Positions 17,169 through 31,618 are shown, numbered from the stretch's first letter. The stretch: DNA of 64,000 nt from JALHOP01 sp964484195 (GCA_964484195.1 CAZAER010000018.1:1-64000), one strand, 5' to 3'. Numbers and translations are program-made. Notes: generated by a model from the letters alone, not told the origin.

Positions 17169-18749
17169 CTACAAGGGTTCCACGTCGAACAAAGTGAGGC
17201 CCGGGACTTTCTCCTGGGCATAGCGGAGAACGTAAGGCGTCTCCACGAGGACGACAGGGGCGCCGTTGCGATCTTCGAGCACCGTGTAGTCGCGTCGCGA
17301 CTTCATGAAGGCGAGCCCCTCCGGATCACCGCCCACCCAGCGGGCGATGCGGAACGGCGCGTTGATGAACTTCGTTTCGGTCCGATACTCGTTCTTGAGG
17401 CGCTCCTTGAGGACCTCGAACTGCATCTGACCGACAGCGCCGAGGAACGGGTCTTGGTGCTGGAAGCCGGGCCGATAGAACATCTGCACGACGCCTTCGT
17501 GCGCGAGTTGCTCGAGGCCGGTGTCGAGCTGCTTCCGCTTGAGCGGATCCTTCAAGACGATCTGGCAGAAGAACTCCGGCGCGAAGCGCGGAATGCCGTC
17601 GAACTTGAGCACGCCCTTCTCGGCGAGCGTGTCACCGACGCGCAGCGATCCTGGATCGTAGAGGCCGACGATGTCGCCGGGGTACGCCTCTTCGACGATG
17701 GAGCGCTCCTGCGCGAGGAAGGAGTGCGGCTTCGAAAGGCGCAGCTCTTCCGCGTTGCGGCCGATGGTGACATCCATGCCGCGCGTGAACTTGCCGCTCA
17801 CCACGCGCAAGAAGGCGATGCGGTCGCGGTGGCGCGGGTTCATGTTCGCCTGGATCTTGAAGATGAAGCCGGTGAAGCGCTCGTCTTCGGGGTCGATGAT
17901 CTGATCGCCGTTGGCAATGCGGGCGGCCGGCCTGGCGGCGTGCTCCGCCATGAAATCGAGCAGCGTCTGGACGCCGAAGTTGGTCATCGCCGAGCCCCAG
18001 AACACCGGCGAGACGTTGCCAGAGAGGAAACCCTGTGCGCTATAGCCGTCACCGGCGGTCGCGAGCAGCTCGAGATCTTCGAGGACCTTGTCGTAGGCGA
18101 GGTCACCGAGTCGGTCCTTGGCGTGCTCGAGCGGCATGGTCTCGGTGTCGAGGATTTCGGTGCCGTGCGCTTTGGCGGTGAACAGGGTCACCTGTCGCGT
18201 CTTGATGTCGACAACGCCCTTGAAGTCGCGGCCCATGCCGATCGGCCAGTTCACCGGCGCTACCTTCAGGTTGAGCGTGCTCGAGACCTCGTCGATGAGC
18301 TCGAGCGGGTCACGGCCGTCGCGGTCGAGCTTGTTCATGAAGGTGACGACCGGGAGCTGCCGCATACGGCAGACCTCGAACAAGCGACGGGTACGATCTT
18401 CGACGCCTTTGGCGTGATCGATGAGCATGACCGCCGAGTCGACGGCCGCGAGCGTGCGGTAGGTGTCCTCGCTGAAGTCGGCGTGACCGGGGGTATCGAG
18501 CAGATTGAGCGCACTGCCGTTGTAGGTGAACTGCAGCACCGACGACGTGATCGAGATGCCGCGCTCTTGCTCCATCTGCATCCAGTCGGAGACGGCGTGG
18601 CGCGAGGCTTTGCGCGATTTCACCGAGCCGGCCAAGTGGATGGCCCCCGCGTAGAGCAAGAGCTTTTCGGTGAGCGTCGTCTTGCCGGCGTCGGGGTGCG
18701 AGATGATGGCGAAAGTGCGTCGCCGGGCGGCTTCGGCTGCGAGGCTCAT
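17169..18749 (-). CDS. prfC: Peptide chain release factor 3
   Basis: A 526-residue translational GTPase from ATG 18749, selected because MSLAAEAARRRTFAIISHPDAG matches the family N terminus; an in-frame start at 18767 exists. G motifs are clear: SHPDAGKTT (G1), DTPGHADF (G3) and NKLDRDG (G4). The domain after the G domain has TGFIFKIQANMNPRHRDRIAFLR, and the C-terminal part has GAVGQMQFEVLKERL, both typical of RF3. RF3 recycles RF1/RF2 from the ribosome after peptide release. It is followed at 5 nt by the Nudix gene. Confidence 0.96.
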   Translation of the reverse strand: MSLAAEAARRRTFAIISHPDAGKTTLTEKLLLYAGAIHLAGSVKSRKASRHAVSDWMQMEQERGISITSSVLQFTYNGSALNLLDTPGHADFSEDTYRTLAAVDSAVMLIDHAKGVEDRTRRLFEVCRMRQLPVVTFMNKLDRDGRDPLELIDEVSSTLNLKVAPVNWPIGMGRDFKGVVDIKTRQVTLFTAKAHGTEILDTETMPLEHAKDRLGDLAYDKVLEDLELLATAGDGYSAQGFLSGNVSPVFWGSAMTNFGVQTLLDFMAEHAARPAARIANGDQIIDPEDERFTGFIFKIQANMNPRHRDRIAFLRVVSGKFTRGMDVTIGRNAEELRLSKPHSFLAQERSIVEEAYPGDIVGLYDPGSLRVGDTLAEKGVLKFDGIPRFAPEFFCQIVLKDPLKRKQLDTGLEQLAHEGVVQMFYRPGFQHQDPFLGAVGQMQFEVLKERLKNEYRTETKFINAPFRIARWVGGDPEGLAFMKSRRDYTVLEDRNGAPVVLVETPYVLRYAQEKVPGLTLFDVEPL

Positions 18750-18806
18750 GGACGTGCGGCGGCACAAGACACTTTGGAATCGCGCAAGTCAACGACTGGC
18801 ACGTGT

Positions 18807-19229
18807 CTAGTTATCCCAGACCGCTTCCCGCTTCTTGTTCTCGTAGGCCTCCCGATCGCGGACCCCACGAACCAGGTCGGAGAGGATGACCCCGCTGGCC
18901 GGGACCCCGGTGAAGATGGCCCGCGGGTCGCCCAAGACGTAGACGATGGCGAGGTCGTGGACCGCGTTGAGCAGCCACAAGGTCCACTCGCGGCGAAACT
19001 CGAGCGAATATGACGCAAGCTCCGAGGCATCCACGAACATGGTCATGCGCACCGCTTCGAAACGCCACGATCGCAGATTCTCGACCGTGAGCGGCACCAG
19101 ATCGGCGTCACCGTGTCCCGATATCGTCACCTCCGCCACCGAGCGCGCGAGTCGGCGCAGTCTCGACACGCCACGCTCGGTGACGATGGTGATGGTGCTG
19201 CCTTCTTGATCGACTCTGGCGCCGGACAT
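18807..19229 (-). CDS. Hypothetical STAS-like small protein
   Basis: A 140-residue protein with a good ribosome-binding site (GGGAGC, 3 nt before ATG 19229). Alternating hydrophobic strands and helices (TMFVDASELASYSLEFRREW; LAIVYVLGDPRAIFTGVPAS) resemble STAS/SpoIIAA-like myxobacterial proteins that act as phospho-switches or adaptors. No enzyme motif is visible. It lies upstream of prfC on the same strand with a 57-nt gap. Confidence 0.6.
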   Translation of the reverse strand: MSGARVDQEGSTITIVTERGVSRLRRLARSVAEVTISGHGDADLVPLTVENLRSWRFEAVRMTMFVDASELASYSLEFRREWTLWLLNAVHDLAIVYVLGDPRAIFTGVPASGVILSDLVRGVRDREAYENKKREAVWDN

Positions 19230-19383
19230 GCTGCTCCCGGGGAAGCGTGGTCGGTCTTAGGATGAGCAACCCGCATGCCATGGCCGAGATCGGTCGATTC
19301 GTCTTAGCGGACAGTGTCCCCGTTCCGCGATGCGCCGCGAGTGTTCCGCCCGGCTGTGCCGAAAGGAAACGCTGGGGCGCCAT

Positions 19384-20814
19384 TCATACGAAGATGAAGC
19401 GGAATCCGAGATAGAAGACACCGGCCAGCAGCGTGACCACGGGCAACGTGAGAATCCAGGCCGCCGCGATGGTGCCCACCGTGCCACCCTGCACACCAGC
19501 GCCTCCCACGACCATGGTGCCGGCGACGCCCGACGAGAGGACGTGCGTCGTGCTCACGGGGAGCCCGAGCCCGCCCGACAAGCCGATGGTCGCGGCGGCG
19601 ACGATGCCGGCGCTCGCGCCCTGCGCGTAGCTCAGGTGTTGCTTGCCGATCTTTTCACCGACGGTGACGACGATGCGCTTCCAACCGATCATCGTGCCGA
19701 TGCCGAGGCAGAGCGCGATGGCGACCAAGACCCAGCGCGGCGAATAATCGGTGAGCGCGCGCATCGCCTTGCGGTCGTCTTTCAAGGTGCCACCGTCGAG
19801 CGCCTTCTTCTTGGTCAGGTCGTCGATGGCTTTGTCGGCGACCAGGATGGCTTGCCGCGCGAGGAAGCGGTGCTCGCGGCCGATGTCCGTCATCGCGGTC
19901 TTTCCAGCGAGCATCTCGGTGAGCTGGGTGAGCTGCGCCTGGGCAAGAGTGGTGAGCGCCAGGACTTCGTCGCGCTGATCTTCCGCGATGTCCTCGAGCT
20001 CCACGGACTCGACCTGCGCGGCCAAGCGCTTTGCCGCCGCCGAGGCGCGCTCGATGGCCTTGGAATCGGCCGACATGTCGAGCGCGAAGCCCGCCGGCGC
20101 CAGCGCCATCAAGATGAGCATCACCAGCCCGACGCCCTTCTGACCGTCGTTCGAGCCGTGCGCGAACGACAAGCCAGCGCAGGTCGCGATGAGCAGCGAG
20201 CGCACCGACCACTGCGGCGGCTTGCCCGGGGTAGGCTCGGCATCGAGCGCGGGATGCTTCATGCGCCGCATCACCCAGCGAATGCCGGCCATCAAGAGAC
20301 CAGCCGCCGTGAATCCGAAGAGCGGCGAGAAAACGAGCGCGAGGCCCGTTTCGCCGGCCTTCGCCCAGTTCACGCCTTCGCCGAAGTGGTGCCCAGCCAC
20401 CAAGGAGTTCGCGAGCCCCACGCCGAGAATGGCGCCGATCAAGGTGTGGGAGCTCGAGGCAGGTAGGCCCAAGGCCCAGGTCCCCAAGTTCCAAACGATC
20501 GCCGACGCGAGGAGCGCGAGGACCATCGCGAGCCCTGCCCCGACGCCGCTCGAGACCACGAGCTCGACTGGTAGGAGCTTGATGATGCCCATGGCGACCG
20601 CGATGCCGCCCAAGAAGACGCCGAGAAAGTTGCAGATGCCCGAAAGCACGACGGCCACGCCGGGGCGCAAGCTGTGGGTATAGATGACGGTGGCGACGGC
20701 GTTGGCGGTGTCGTGGAAGCCGTTCACGAACTCGAAGCCGAAAGCCAGCAGCAGACACAGGGCGATGAGGACGTGGTGTCCCAGGCCGACTGCTGGATCG
20801 AAAATGGCTTCCAA
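19384..20814 (-). CDS. pit: Inorganic phosphate transporter, Pit family
   Basis: A 476-residue membrane protein with the Pit duplicated architecture: VNGFHDTANAVATVIYT near the N terminus, LPASSSHTLIGAILG, FAHGSNDGQKGVG in the middle and LGLPVSTTHVLSSG in the second half. The two repeats flank a ~130-residue soluble, charged insert (residues ~245-350). Pit carriers import phosphate, usually as metal phosphate, driven by protons. No PhoU-like partner is adjacent; the helical insert may take a regulatory role, which is an inference. Confidence 0.93.
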   Translation of the reverse strand: MEAIFDPAVGLGHHVLIALCLLLAFGFEFVNGFHDTANAVATVIYTHSLRPGVAVVLSGICNFLGVFLGGIAVAMGIIKLLPVELVVSSGVGAGLAMVLALLASAIVWNLGTWALGLPASSSHTLIGAILGVGLANSLVAGHHFGEGVNWAKAGETGLALVFSPLFGFTAAGLLMAGIRWVMRRMKHPALDAEPTPGKPPQWSVRSLLIATCAGLSFAHGSNDGQKGVGLVMLILMALAPAGFALDMSADSKAIERASAAAKRLAAQVESVELEDIAEDQRDEVLALTTLAQAQLTQLTEMLAGKTAMTDIGREHRFLARQAILVADKAIDDLTKKKALDGGTLKDDRKAMRALTDYSPRWVLVAIALCLGIGTMIGWKRIVVTVGEKIGKQHLSYAQGASAGIVAAATIGLSGGLGLPVSTTHVLSSGVAGTMVVGGAGVQGGTVGTIAAAWILTLPVVTLLAGVFYLGFRFIFV

Positions 20815-20826
20815 AACACGGACTCC

Positions 20827-20844
20827 AAGCCTCGCGCGAGGCTT
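20827..20844. promoter_or_regulatory. Perfect 18-bp palindrome just upstream of the phosphate transporter
   Basis: AAGCCTCGCGCGAGGCTT is a perfect palindrome without a loop, ending 13 nt before the pit start codon on the minus strand and ~110 nt past the response regulator stop. Lack of a following T-run argues against a simple terminator; a dimeric-repressor site or leader hairpin is possible. Confidence 0.45.
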
Positions 20845-20953
20845 TGGCCACTAGGCGGGGGCGCCATTGACCAAAAAGGGGATGCCCTAGGCAAGCGCCT
20901 TTTCGGCTCGGGAGCTTGGAAGTCGCCCCGCGAGTGAAGAATTCACCGGGCTG

Positions 20954-21340
20954 TCACGTAGCCTTGGCACTCCCGGGAGCCTGCGCCACCGCGTCACTCA
21001 CCACCCGGCGCAGCCGGTTCACGTCCCACGGCTTGGTCAGGATGGCGTCGACAGGTGTCGAACCCACGACGGATGCGACATCTAGATCACCGCTGAGGAC
21101 GATTCGGCGCGTGCTTGGCGCGTGGGTGGTCATGGCGTGGAGCACGTCCATGCCGGTGCCGTCGGTCATGGTCATGTCGGTGACGACGACCGCGTATTCG
21201 CCCGCTTTGAGGGCGGCAATGGCTTCGCTGACGCCGGAAACGCATTCGATGGCGAGCGCGAGGCCATGCATCGAGCGCACGAACGCCCGTTGCACGGCGG
21301 TCTCATCATCAACGAACAGAAGGCGCGGCATGCCGCTCAT
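20954..21340 (-). CDS. Stand-alone response regulator receiver
   Basis: A 128-residue single receiver domain from ATG 21340. Acidic pocket residues Asp11/Asp12 (FVDDE), phosphoacceptor Asp55 (VVTDM), Ser83 (VLSGD) and Lys103 (LTKPW) are all present. There is no output domain, so it acts by phosphorylation-dependent protein contacts, as CheY/Spo0F types do. No kinase is adjacent. Confidence 0.88.
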   Translation of the reverse strand: MSGMPRLLFVDDETAVQRAFVRSMHGLALAIECVSGVSEAIAALKAGEYAVVVTDMTMTDGTGMDVLHAMTTHAPSTRRIVLSGDLDVASVVGSTPVDAILTKPWDVNRLRRVVSDAVAQAPGSAKAT

Positions 21341-21515
21341 GCTCCAAACTGAAAGCAAATGGCTTGCCAAGACCTGAAGTGGTGCGAACTCAACCCCTTA
21401 GGTTTACCCGGCCCCGCGCCGTGAGACACGTGTTTCGTTTTGCGACGTGCAAACGCGCAAGGAGTGCGTCAAATCTGCACGCTAGGCGGGATGGCGCCCC
21501 ACCCCGCGTGCTGCT

Positions 21516-21815
21516 CTAGGCACGCATGCCGGCATTCGCCAGCAACGCCACGATCTCGGCTTCTGCCTCTAGCCAGTCGGACTCCGGCGAGCCGTTGGTG
21601 AAGCCACGGCGCTGCGCGCGGTAGTACGCCGCCTCGGCGATCAAGCGCCGCCGCTCGTTCTCGTCGATCGCGATGAGGTGCTCGCCGTTTATGCGGTGGT
21701 CACCGTTCATCGCGTGCGTGCCGGCTGACGTCGCCGCCATGTCGTGCAGCACGTCGTCGGTTGAACGCGCCGTCTCTTTTTTACGACGTCCTTTGGTCAA
21801 TTTCATCTCTGCCAT
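21516..21815 (-). CDS. DUF2934 domain protein
   Basis: A 99-residue protein from ATG 21815 (MAEMKLTKGRRKKE). The C-terminal half (RRRLIAEAAYYRAQRRGF, then DWLEAEAEI) matches the DUF2934 signature: a helical segment, a Gly-containing turn and a Trp-Leu-xAE helix. The N terminus is strongly basic. Function of this family is unknown. It lies 22 nt downstream of the Sel1-repeat lipoprotein, so it is probably in the same transcript. Confidence 0.75.
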   Translation of the reverse strand: MAEMKLTKGRRKKETARSTDDVLHDMAATSAGTHAMNGDHRINGEHLIAIDENERRRLIAEAAYYRAQRRGFTNGSPESDWLEAEAEIVALLANAGMRA

Positions 21816-21837
21816 GTCTGATGTCTCCCAAGCTTGC

Positions 21838-22932
21838 TTACGGTACGCGTACTTCCTTGCGGCGCTTGCACGCCCAGTTGTCCCCGCCACTGCAGCCACG
21901 TTCGAGCAACGCGATGCCGCGCGCGCGGTCGACCGCAACGCCAGTCCCCGTAAAGTAAGCTTCCCCCAATTGACTGCATCCGAACGCGTCGCCCGCGTCG
22001 CAGGCTAGCGTGAGGAGCGTCGCGGCCTGGTCGAGGTTCCGCGGCACTCCCCGTCCCTCTTGTCGTTGCAGCGCTAGCGCGAGACATGCCTGAGTGATCT
22101 CGTTTACGCAAGCGCGCTGGTACAGCTCCGCGGAGCGCGCCGCATCTTGCGTGCCTCCGCGTCCGGTATCGAGTGCTTTGCCGAGGAGGAAGCAGGCGCG
22201 CGGCTCGCCGAGATCACAGCCGCGCTCGAGAGGCTGAATGGCAAGCGCCGGGTCGCGTACTTCTGCTGGTCCGTCTTGGCGGAGCGCGCCCTGGCGGTAA
22301 CAGGCGTAGGAGCTGCCGAGGGCGCAGGCGCGATCGAATGCGGAGAGGCTGGCGGCGACGTCTTTGGCCACACCCACGCCGGCGAGCAGCACGATGCCGC
22401 GGCGCACGCAGCTGCTCGCGTCACCTTCCGCGCAACCGCCGTCATAGAGCTGGGCTCCGCGACCGAGCTGTGGCGGTACGCCATAAGCGTCGACGTAGCC
22501 GCGCTCGACACCGGCCAACCCCTCGTTCACCTGGCCGCGCGCCGCCACCAAGCTCTGCCGCACCTCGAGCACACGGGCGGCGAGCTTCTCGAGCGCTTCT
22601 TTCATCTGCGGCGCCTTGAGCTTCGCTTGCTCCTTCACGAGCTGGGTCACCGCGGTGTCGAGCTCGGCGAGCTCGTTCTCGGCGGTGGCAATGCGTGAGA
22701 GCGCGAGCTCCGCTTGCCAGAGAGGTTCGAGGGAGCGGCGCAAATCGGCTGCGTTGCGGGCGATGGTCTGACGCGCCTCGGTGTTGGCCTGCTCGGCGCT
22801 CTCGCAAGAGGCAACCGGAACGGGCGGAGGCGCGGGGGCTTTGGCCGCCGGCGCGGGCTCGGGAGCTGGAGTCGCGGCGCACGCGAGCAAGCCCGCGAGC
22901 ACGACGACGCAACGAGGCATCTGGTGCGTCAT
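21838..22932 (-). CDS. Sel1-repeat lipoprotein with Cys-paired repeats
   Basis: A 364-residue protein (or 360 from ATG 22920) with lipobox LLAC, a Pro/Ala linker, a helical coiled-coil region (~residues 45-135) and about six Sel1-like repeats. Each repeat carries a Cys pair (GCAEGDASSCVRRG, ACALGSSYACYRQG, GCDLGEPRACFLLG and so on), as in HcpA-type secreted Sel1 proteins, where the Cys form disulfides. It is predicted to be a periplasmic or outer-membrane scaffold for protein contacts. Confidence 0.85.
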   Translation of the reverse strand: MTHQMPRCVVVLAGLLACAATPAPEPAPAAKAPAPPPVPVASCESAEQANTEARQTIARNAADLRRSLEPLWQAELALSRIATAENELAELDTAVTQLVKEQAKLKAPQMKEALEKLAARVLEVRQSLVAARGQVNEGLAGVERGYVDAYGVPPQLGRGAQLYDGGCAEGDASSCVRRGIVLLAGVGVAKDVAASLSAFDRACALGSSYACYRQGALRQDGPAEVRDPALAIQPLERGCDLGEPRACFLLGKALDTGRGGTQDAARSAELYQRACVNEITQACLALALQRQEGRGVPRNLDQAATLLTLACDAGDAFGCSQLGEAYFTGTGVAVDRARGIALLERGCSGGDNWACKRRKEVRVP

Positions 22933-22970
22933 GCCCCTAGCGCTATAAGCCTACGGGCAGGGGCGCAAGC

Positions 22971-23690
22971 ATGGTGACGCATCTTCTCGTGCATGGGTTC
23001 GCCGGCACGCCGCTGTCCTGGGCAGAGATCGTGCCCCGCCTCCGCGGCAATGCGAGTGCCCCCGCGCTTCCCGGCCACAACTTCCCTGCTCTGCCGAGCT
23101 TCGCTGGATACGTCGATTGGCTCATCGCCGAGGTCGCCCTGTTGCCGCGCCCGATCCATCTGGTCGGCTACTCGGCGGGAGGGCGCATCGTCGCTGGCGC
23201 CCTCGCCAAGGGCGTCGCCTGTGATGCCGCGACGTTGATCTCGACGAACCTCGGCTTGGGGTCGGCCCCCGAGCGCGACCAGCGCGCTGCGAGCGACGCT
23301 GTCTGGTCGGCCCTGCTGCGCGAGCGCGGCATCGACGCCTTCATCGACGCCTGGGAAGCACAGCCGCTCTTCGCGAGCCAAGCGGCGCTGCCCGATGATC
23401 GACGGGCTTGGCAACGCATGGCGCGTGAGAGCCTGAACCCGAACGCTTTAGCGGACGCAATGGATGCGTTGAGCCTTGCACGCATGCCCGACCTGCGCGA
23501 GCCCGTGAGCCGAGTCACCGTGCCGTGGCAGATGGTCGTCGGCGCTCTCGACGCGAAGTTCGTGGCCGCGTCACGGGCGCTCGGAGCCCCACACGTCGAA
23601 GAGCTCGCAGATTGCGGTCACAACCCCCTCCTCGAAGCCCCCGAGGCGTTGGCGGCCGCGCTCAATAATTTCGTCCGCGCGTTGGCGTGA
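22971..23690 (+). CDS. menH: MenH-like alpha/beta hydrolase
   Basis: A 239-residue protein with LVHGFAGTPLSW (oxyanion region), the nucleophile in LVGYSAGGRIV (Ser68) and DCGHNPLLEAP (His ~217). WEAQPLFASQAALP and SLNPNALADAMDALS resemble the lid and helix regions of SHCHC synthase, the menaquinone-pathway enzyme that eliminates pyruvate from SEPHCHC. No other men gene is nearby, so the pathway assignment rests on sequence resemblance; a generic esterase is the alternative. Confidence 0.65.
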   Translation: MVTHLLVHGFAGTPLSWAEIVPRLRGNASAPALPGHNFPALPSFAGYVDWLIAEVALLPRPIHLVGYSAGGRIVAGALAKGVACDAATLISTNLGLGSAPERDQRAASDAVWSALLRERGIDAFIDAWEAQPLFASQAALPDDRRAWQRMARESLNPNALADAMDALSLARMPDLREPVSRVTVPWQMVVGALDAKFVAASRALGAPHVEELADCGHNPLLEAPEALAAALNNFVRALA

Positions 23691-23733
23691 CCTCTTCACA
23701 CTGAACACCTGTTGCGTTAAAGCACGCGACTCC

Positions 23734-29415
<5,682 letters not shown>

Positions 29416-29424
29416 GCGCCGCAG

Positions 29425-29775
29425 TCAGGCCTGGACAGCGCGGATGCGCCGCGAGGCCCAAAGAGCGCCGAGGAGGATGATGCCGGCGCCGAAGATCCCC
29501 GTGACCGGCTCGGTGATGAGGCCTGCTTGGTGCGCGAGGTTCAACGCCACGCCGAAAACGATCACCAGGGTCGGTCCACCGAGCGTGGCGTAGACCGTCA
29601 TCGTCGCGCCGGTCATCAACACCATGAAGCCGAAGACGCGCACGCCCACGCGAATGGCATCGGGGAAGACGGGGCGCATCTCGTCCGCTTTAGCGAACCC
29701 AAGGACGGCGATCACCCATCCGGCGAGCATCAGCGCCGTACCTAGCCACGCGGTACGTTTCGCGCCGGGAGTCAC
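29425..29775 (-). CDS. Small multi-pass membrane protein
   Basis: A 116-residue protein with about four hydrophobic segments (LGTALMLAGWVIAVLGF; VFGFMVLMTGATMTVYA; TLVIVFGVALNLAHQAG; GIFGAGIILLGALW). No family is recognised. Its start overlaps the stop of the upstream CpaF-like gene by 4 nt (ATGA), so the two are translationally coupled and may act together at the inner membrane. Confidence 0.65.
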   Translation of the reverse strand: MTPGAKRTAWLGTALMLAGWVIAVLGFAKADEMRPVFPDAIRVGVRVFGFMVLMTGATMTVYATLGGPTLVIVFGVALNLAHQAGLITEPVTGIFGAGIILLGALWASRRIRAVQA

Positions 29776-31271
29776 GTGTCGTCGGGCGGAAGCGGTGGCA
29801 AGGTAGGCAGCTCTTCGGCGGCGTGGGGATCTCGCTCGCGAGCGCGTTTGAGCAGCTCGGAGAAGCTGACGGCCTCACCCTTGTAACCTGCGGGCCTCGG
29901 TGGCGGCGCGAGGCCGAAGGTCGCGGCCATGGCGGCGTCCTCGGCGTTGCCGCCGCCGGCGTTGTCGTCGACCCAGTTCTCGTCGCCCAAGCGGTCGAGC
30001 TCCCACCCTGGTGGGGGCGCATGACGCAGAGCTTCGACCACGGCCTTGGGGATCTCCGGCACGGCTGGGTCGGGGCGAGACTCGGGGCCACGAGCCTGCG
30101 GCCGCAGCGCCTCACGGATGCCGAGCGGATCGCGACCGTGTCCACTATCGCGTACTTGACGCCGCGGCGCCTCGGGAGCGACCTCGTCGATGTCGTCGTC
30201 GAGCTGCGAAGCGATGGAGCGGGCCCGCGACAGAGTCCGAGCATGGTCGTCTTCTTGCGGAGTTACCCTCGGGACGACGGCGCGGAGCTCGTCGGCAAGA
30301 ACCCCGTGACCGGCCGCGGCGAGCTCGTCGATGAACGACGGCGCAGCGAGCGGCACGAGCGCGTGCGGCGACGGGGCAATGCCGGTCGAAAACAGGAGCT
30401 GCGGCCTGTAGCCGTCGGCGGCCATGGCGATCTCCGCGAGCTCACGAATCCGTGGCGCTCCCCCACCCTGCAGCACCACGACGAGATCGACGCCCGCGAC
30501 GACTTGCAGTGGCGCTTGCGCACGCGGCGCGCGCACGTCGATCGCCGCCTCGTAACGCACGAGCACACGATCGAGCCGCCGGGCATCGAGCCACCCGACG
30601 ACGCCCGAGCTCGCGGCCATGAGTCGGGCCAGAGCATCGACGTCGTGCGACCAAAAGGCCAAGCGTTCGGACCCATAGGCGATTGCATCCGCTAGAGCGG
30701 ACGCACGCAGCCACGACGGCGGAAGCGGAACGGCGTCGTGTCCCAGCACCGCGGGCCGCGCCGCGGCACCCACGAGGCTACCGATGACCTCGAGCGATGG
30801 CAGCCATGGTCCGGCCACGATGACGTTGCGGCCGGTCGCGAGCGCGGCGTCGAGCAAGCGAGCAGCGAGACTCGAAAGCATTCCGTCGCGCGCGAGATCC
30901 TCGATGCGGCGATTGGCGTCTGGCCCACGGAGCAGAACGAGCGCGTCACCAACGACGCCGCACGCAACCCCATCGGCCATCGGAAATCGCTGATCGGCCG
31001 TCGGTGATCGGCTGTCGGCAATCGGAGACCGGCCATCGGCCATCGGCGATCGACTGTCGACATTCGGCGCTCGGACCTCGGCAATCGCAGCCGAAACCGC
31101 GCCCTTCGCCCTCTCATGCTCCTCTGCCGACCACGCCACCTCGACCGCTCGCGCCCCCTCCAGATGGTCCACCACCACCCGTCCCGGCCGCGCCGTCAGG
31201 CGCCACGCCTTCGCCTCTCGCAACACCCCAAGCAGCGCCCTCAAGGGTTCGGCCAGATCCGCGTGCTTCAT
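29772..31271 (-). CDS. Degenerate CpaF/TadA-like secretion ATPase lacking Walker A
   Basis: A 499-residue protein from ATG 31271 (preceded by AAGGAC). The central region follows the CpaF pattern: VLLRGPDANRRIEDLARDG, then SLAARLLDAALATGRNVIVA, the strand leading to the P-loop. Where CpaF has GGTGSGKTT, this protein has GPWLPSLEVIG, so nucleotide binding is probably lost. Later LVVVLQGGGAPRIRELAEIA and DGYRPQLLF match the CpaF C-terminal core. The C-terminal ~150 residues are Arg/Pro-rich and charged. Residues ~65-100 are encoded by a 7-bp tandem repeat. Family assignment is my inference. A scaffold or regulator of a type IVb/Tad-like machine is possible; no other tad genes are in view. Confidence 0.6.
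   Translation of the reverse strand: MKHADLAEPLRALLGVLREAKAWRLTARPGRVVVDHLEGARAVEVAWSAEEHERAKGAVSAAIAEVRAPNVDSRSPMADGRSPIADSRSPTADQRFPMADGVACGVVGDALVLLRGPDANRRIEDLARDGMLSSLAARLLDAALATGRNVIVAGPWLPSLEVIGSLVGAAARPAVLGHDAVPLPPSWLRASALADAIAYGSERLAFWSHDVDALARLMAASSGVVGWLDARRLDRVLVRYEAAIDVRAPRAQAPLQVVAGVDLVVVLQGGGAPRIRELAEIAMAADGYRPQLLFSTGIAPSPHALVPLAAPSFIDELAAAGHGVLADELRAVVPRVTPQEDDHARTLSRARSIASQLDDDIDEVAPEAPRRQVRDSGHGRDPLGIREALRPQARGPESRPDPAVPEIPKAVVEALRHAPPPGWELDRLGDENWVDDNAGGGNAEDAAMAATFGLAPPPRPAGYKGEAVSFSELLKRARERDPHAAEELPTLPPLPPDDT
30688..30701. repeat. Perfect copy of the dispersed TCCGCTnnAGCGGA palindrome
   Basis: TCCGCTAGAGCGGA is the best example of a 14-bp palindrome that recurs throughout the window, here inside the CpaF-like gene. 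Other strong copies are at 6156-6167, 9264-9277, 16216-16229, 24246-24259, 39664-39677, 58070-58081 and 63598-63609, in genes of unrelated function and in various frames. Confidence 0.6.
30972..31076. repeat. Heptanucleotide tandem repeat (ATCGGCC-like), about 15 units, intragenic
   Basis: The plus strand reads as consecutive 7-mers with core (A/G)TCGGNN: ATCGGCC, ATCGGAA, ATCGCTG, ATCGGCC, GTCGGTG, ATCGGCT and so on. Since 21 nt is three units, the minus-strand gene encodes a 7-residue periodic peptide (DSRSPMA, DGRSPIA, DSRSPTA, DQRFPMA). Gain or loss of one unit would shift the reading frame of the CpaF-like gene. Confidence 0.85.
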
Positions 31272-31618
31272 GTCCTTCGACCTTGCCCAAGGACTTCCCG
31301 GCCAGCAAGCCCAAGGCCGGTGCCCAGCTGCCATTTTCACCAGCAACCCTGACGACTTGGCGCACCCGACCCGCAATTTCAAGCAACGATCCGCCAGACC
31401 ACCCGAGAATAGCGCCGCGATCATGCACACGCGGTTTCGCGCTGTTTGACGCTGCCATCCGCTAGACCAGGTGTCGGGTAGGTGGCAAAGAGCCCAAACG
31501 TGACCATCTTGGTGACGATTCGAGGGCCCGAACGCCCCCAGCGCGTGCGCCGGTGGAATAGGTCGCACGTCTTAATTTCTTGAGGTTTGGCGCGGCTCGT
31601 CCGCCCCATGAAGCAACA
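31272..31618. other. Intergenic region between divergent genes
   Basis: This 347-nt stretch separates the CpaF-like gene (minus) from the HicB-like gene (plus) and should hold both promoters. A minus-strand frame from ATG 31458 is open through here, but it overlaps the CpaF-like start and has a Gly-rich, featureless product, so I do not call it. No RNA, repeat or convincing promoter hexamers were found. Confidence 0.5.

Noticed and set aside
30972..31076. CRISPR-like appearance of the short tandem repeat
   Set aside because: The unit is 7 bp with no spacers and lies within a coding frame.
31114..31458. A 114-codon minus-strand frame upstream of and overlapping the CpaF-like start
   Set aside because: The product becomes a Gly-rich run and overlaps a better supported gene; no family resemblance.
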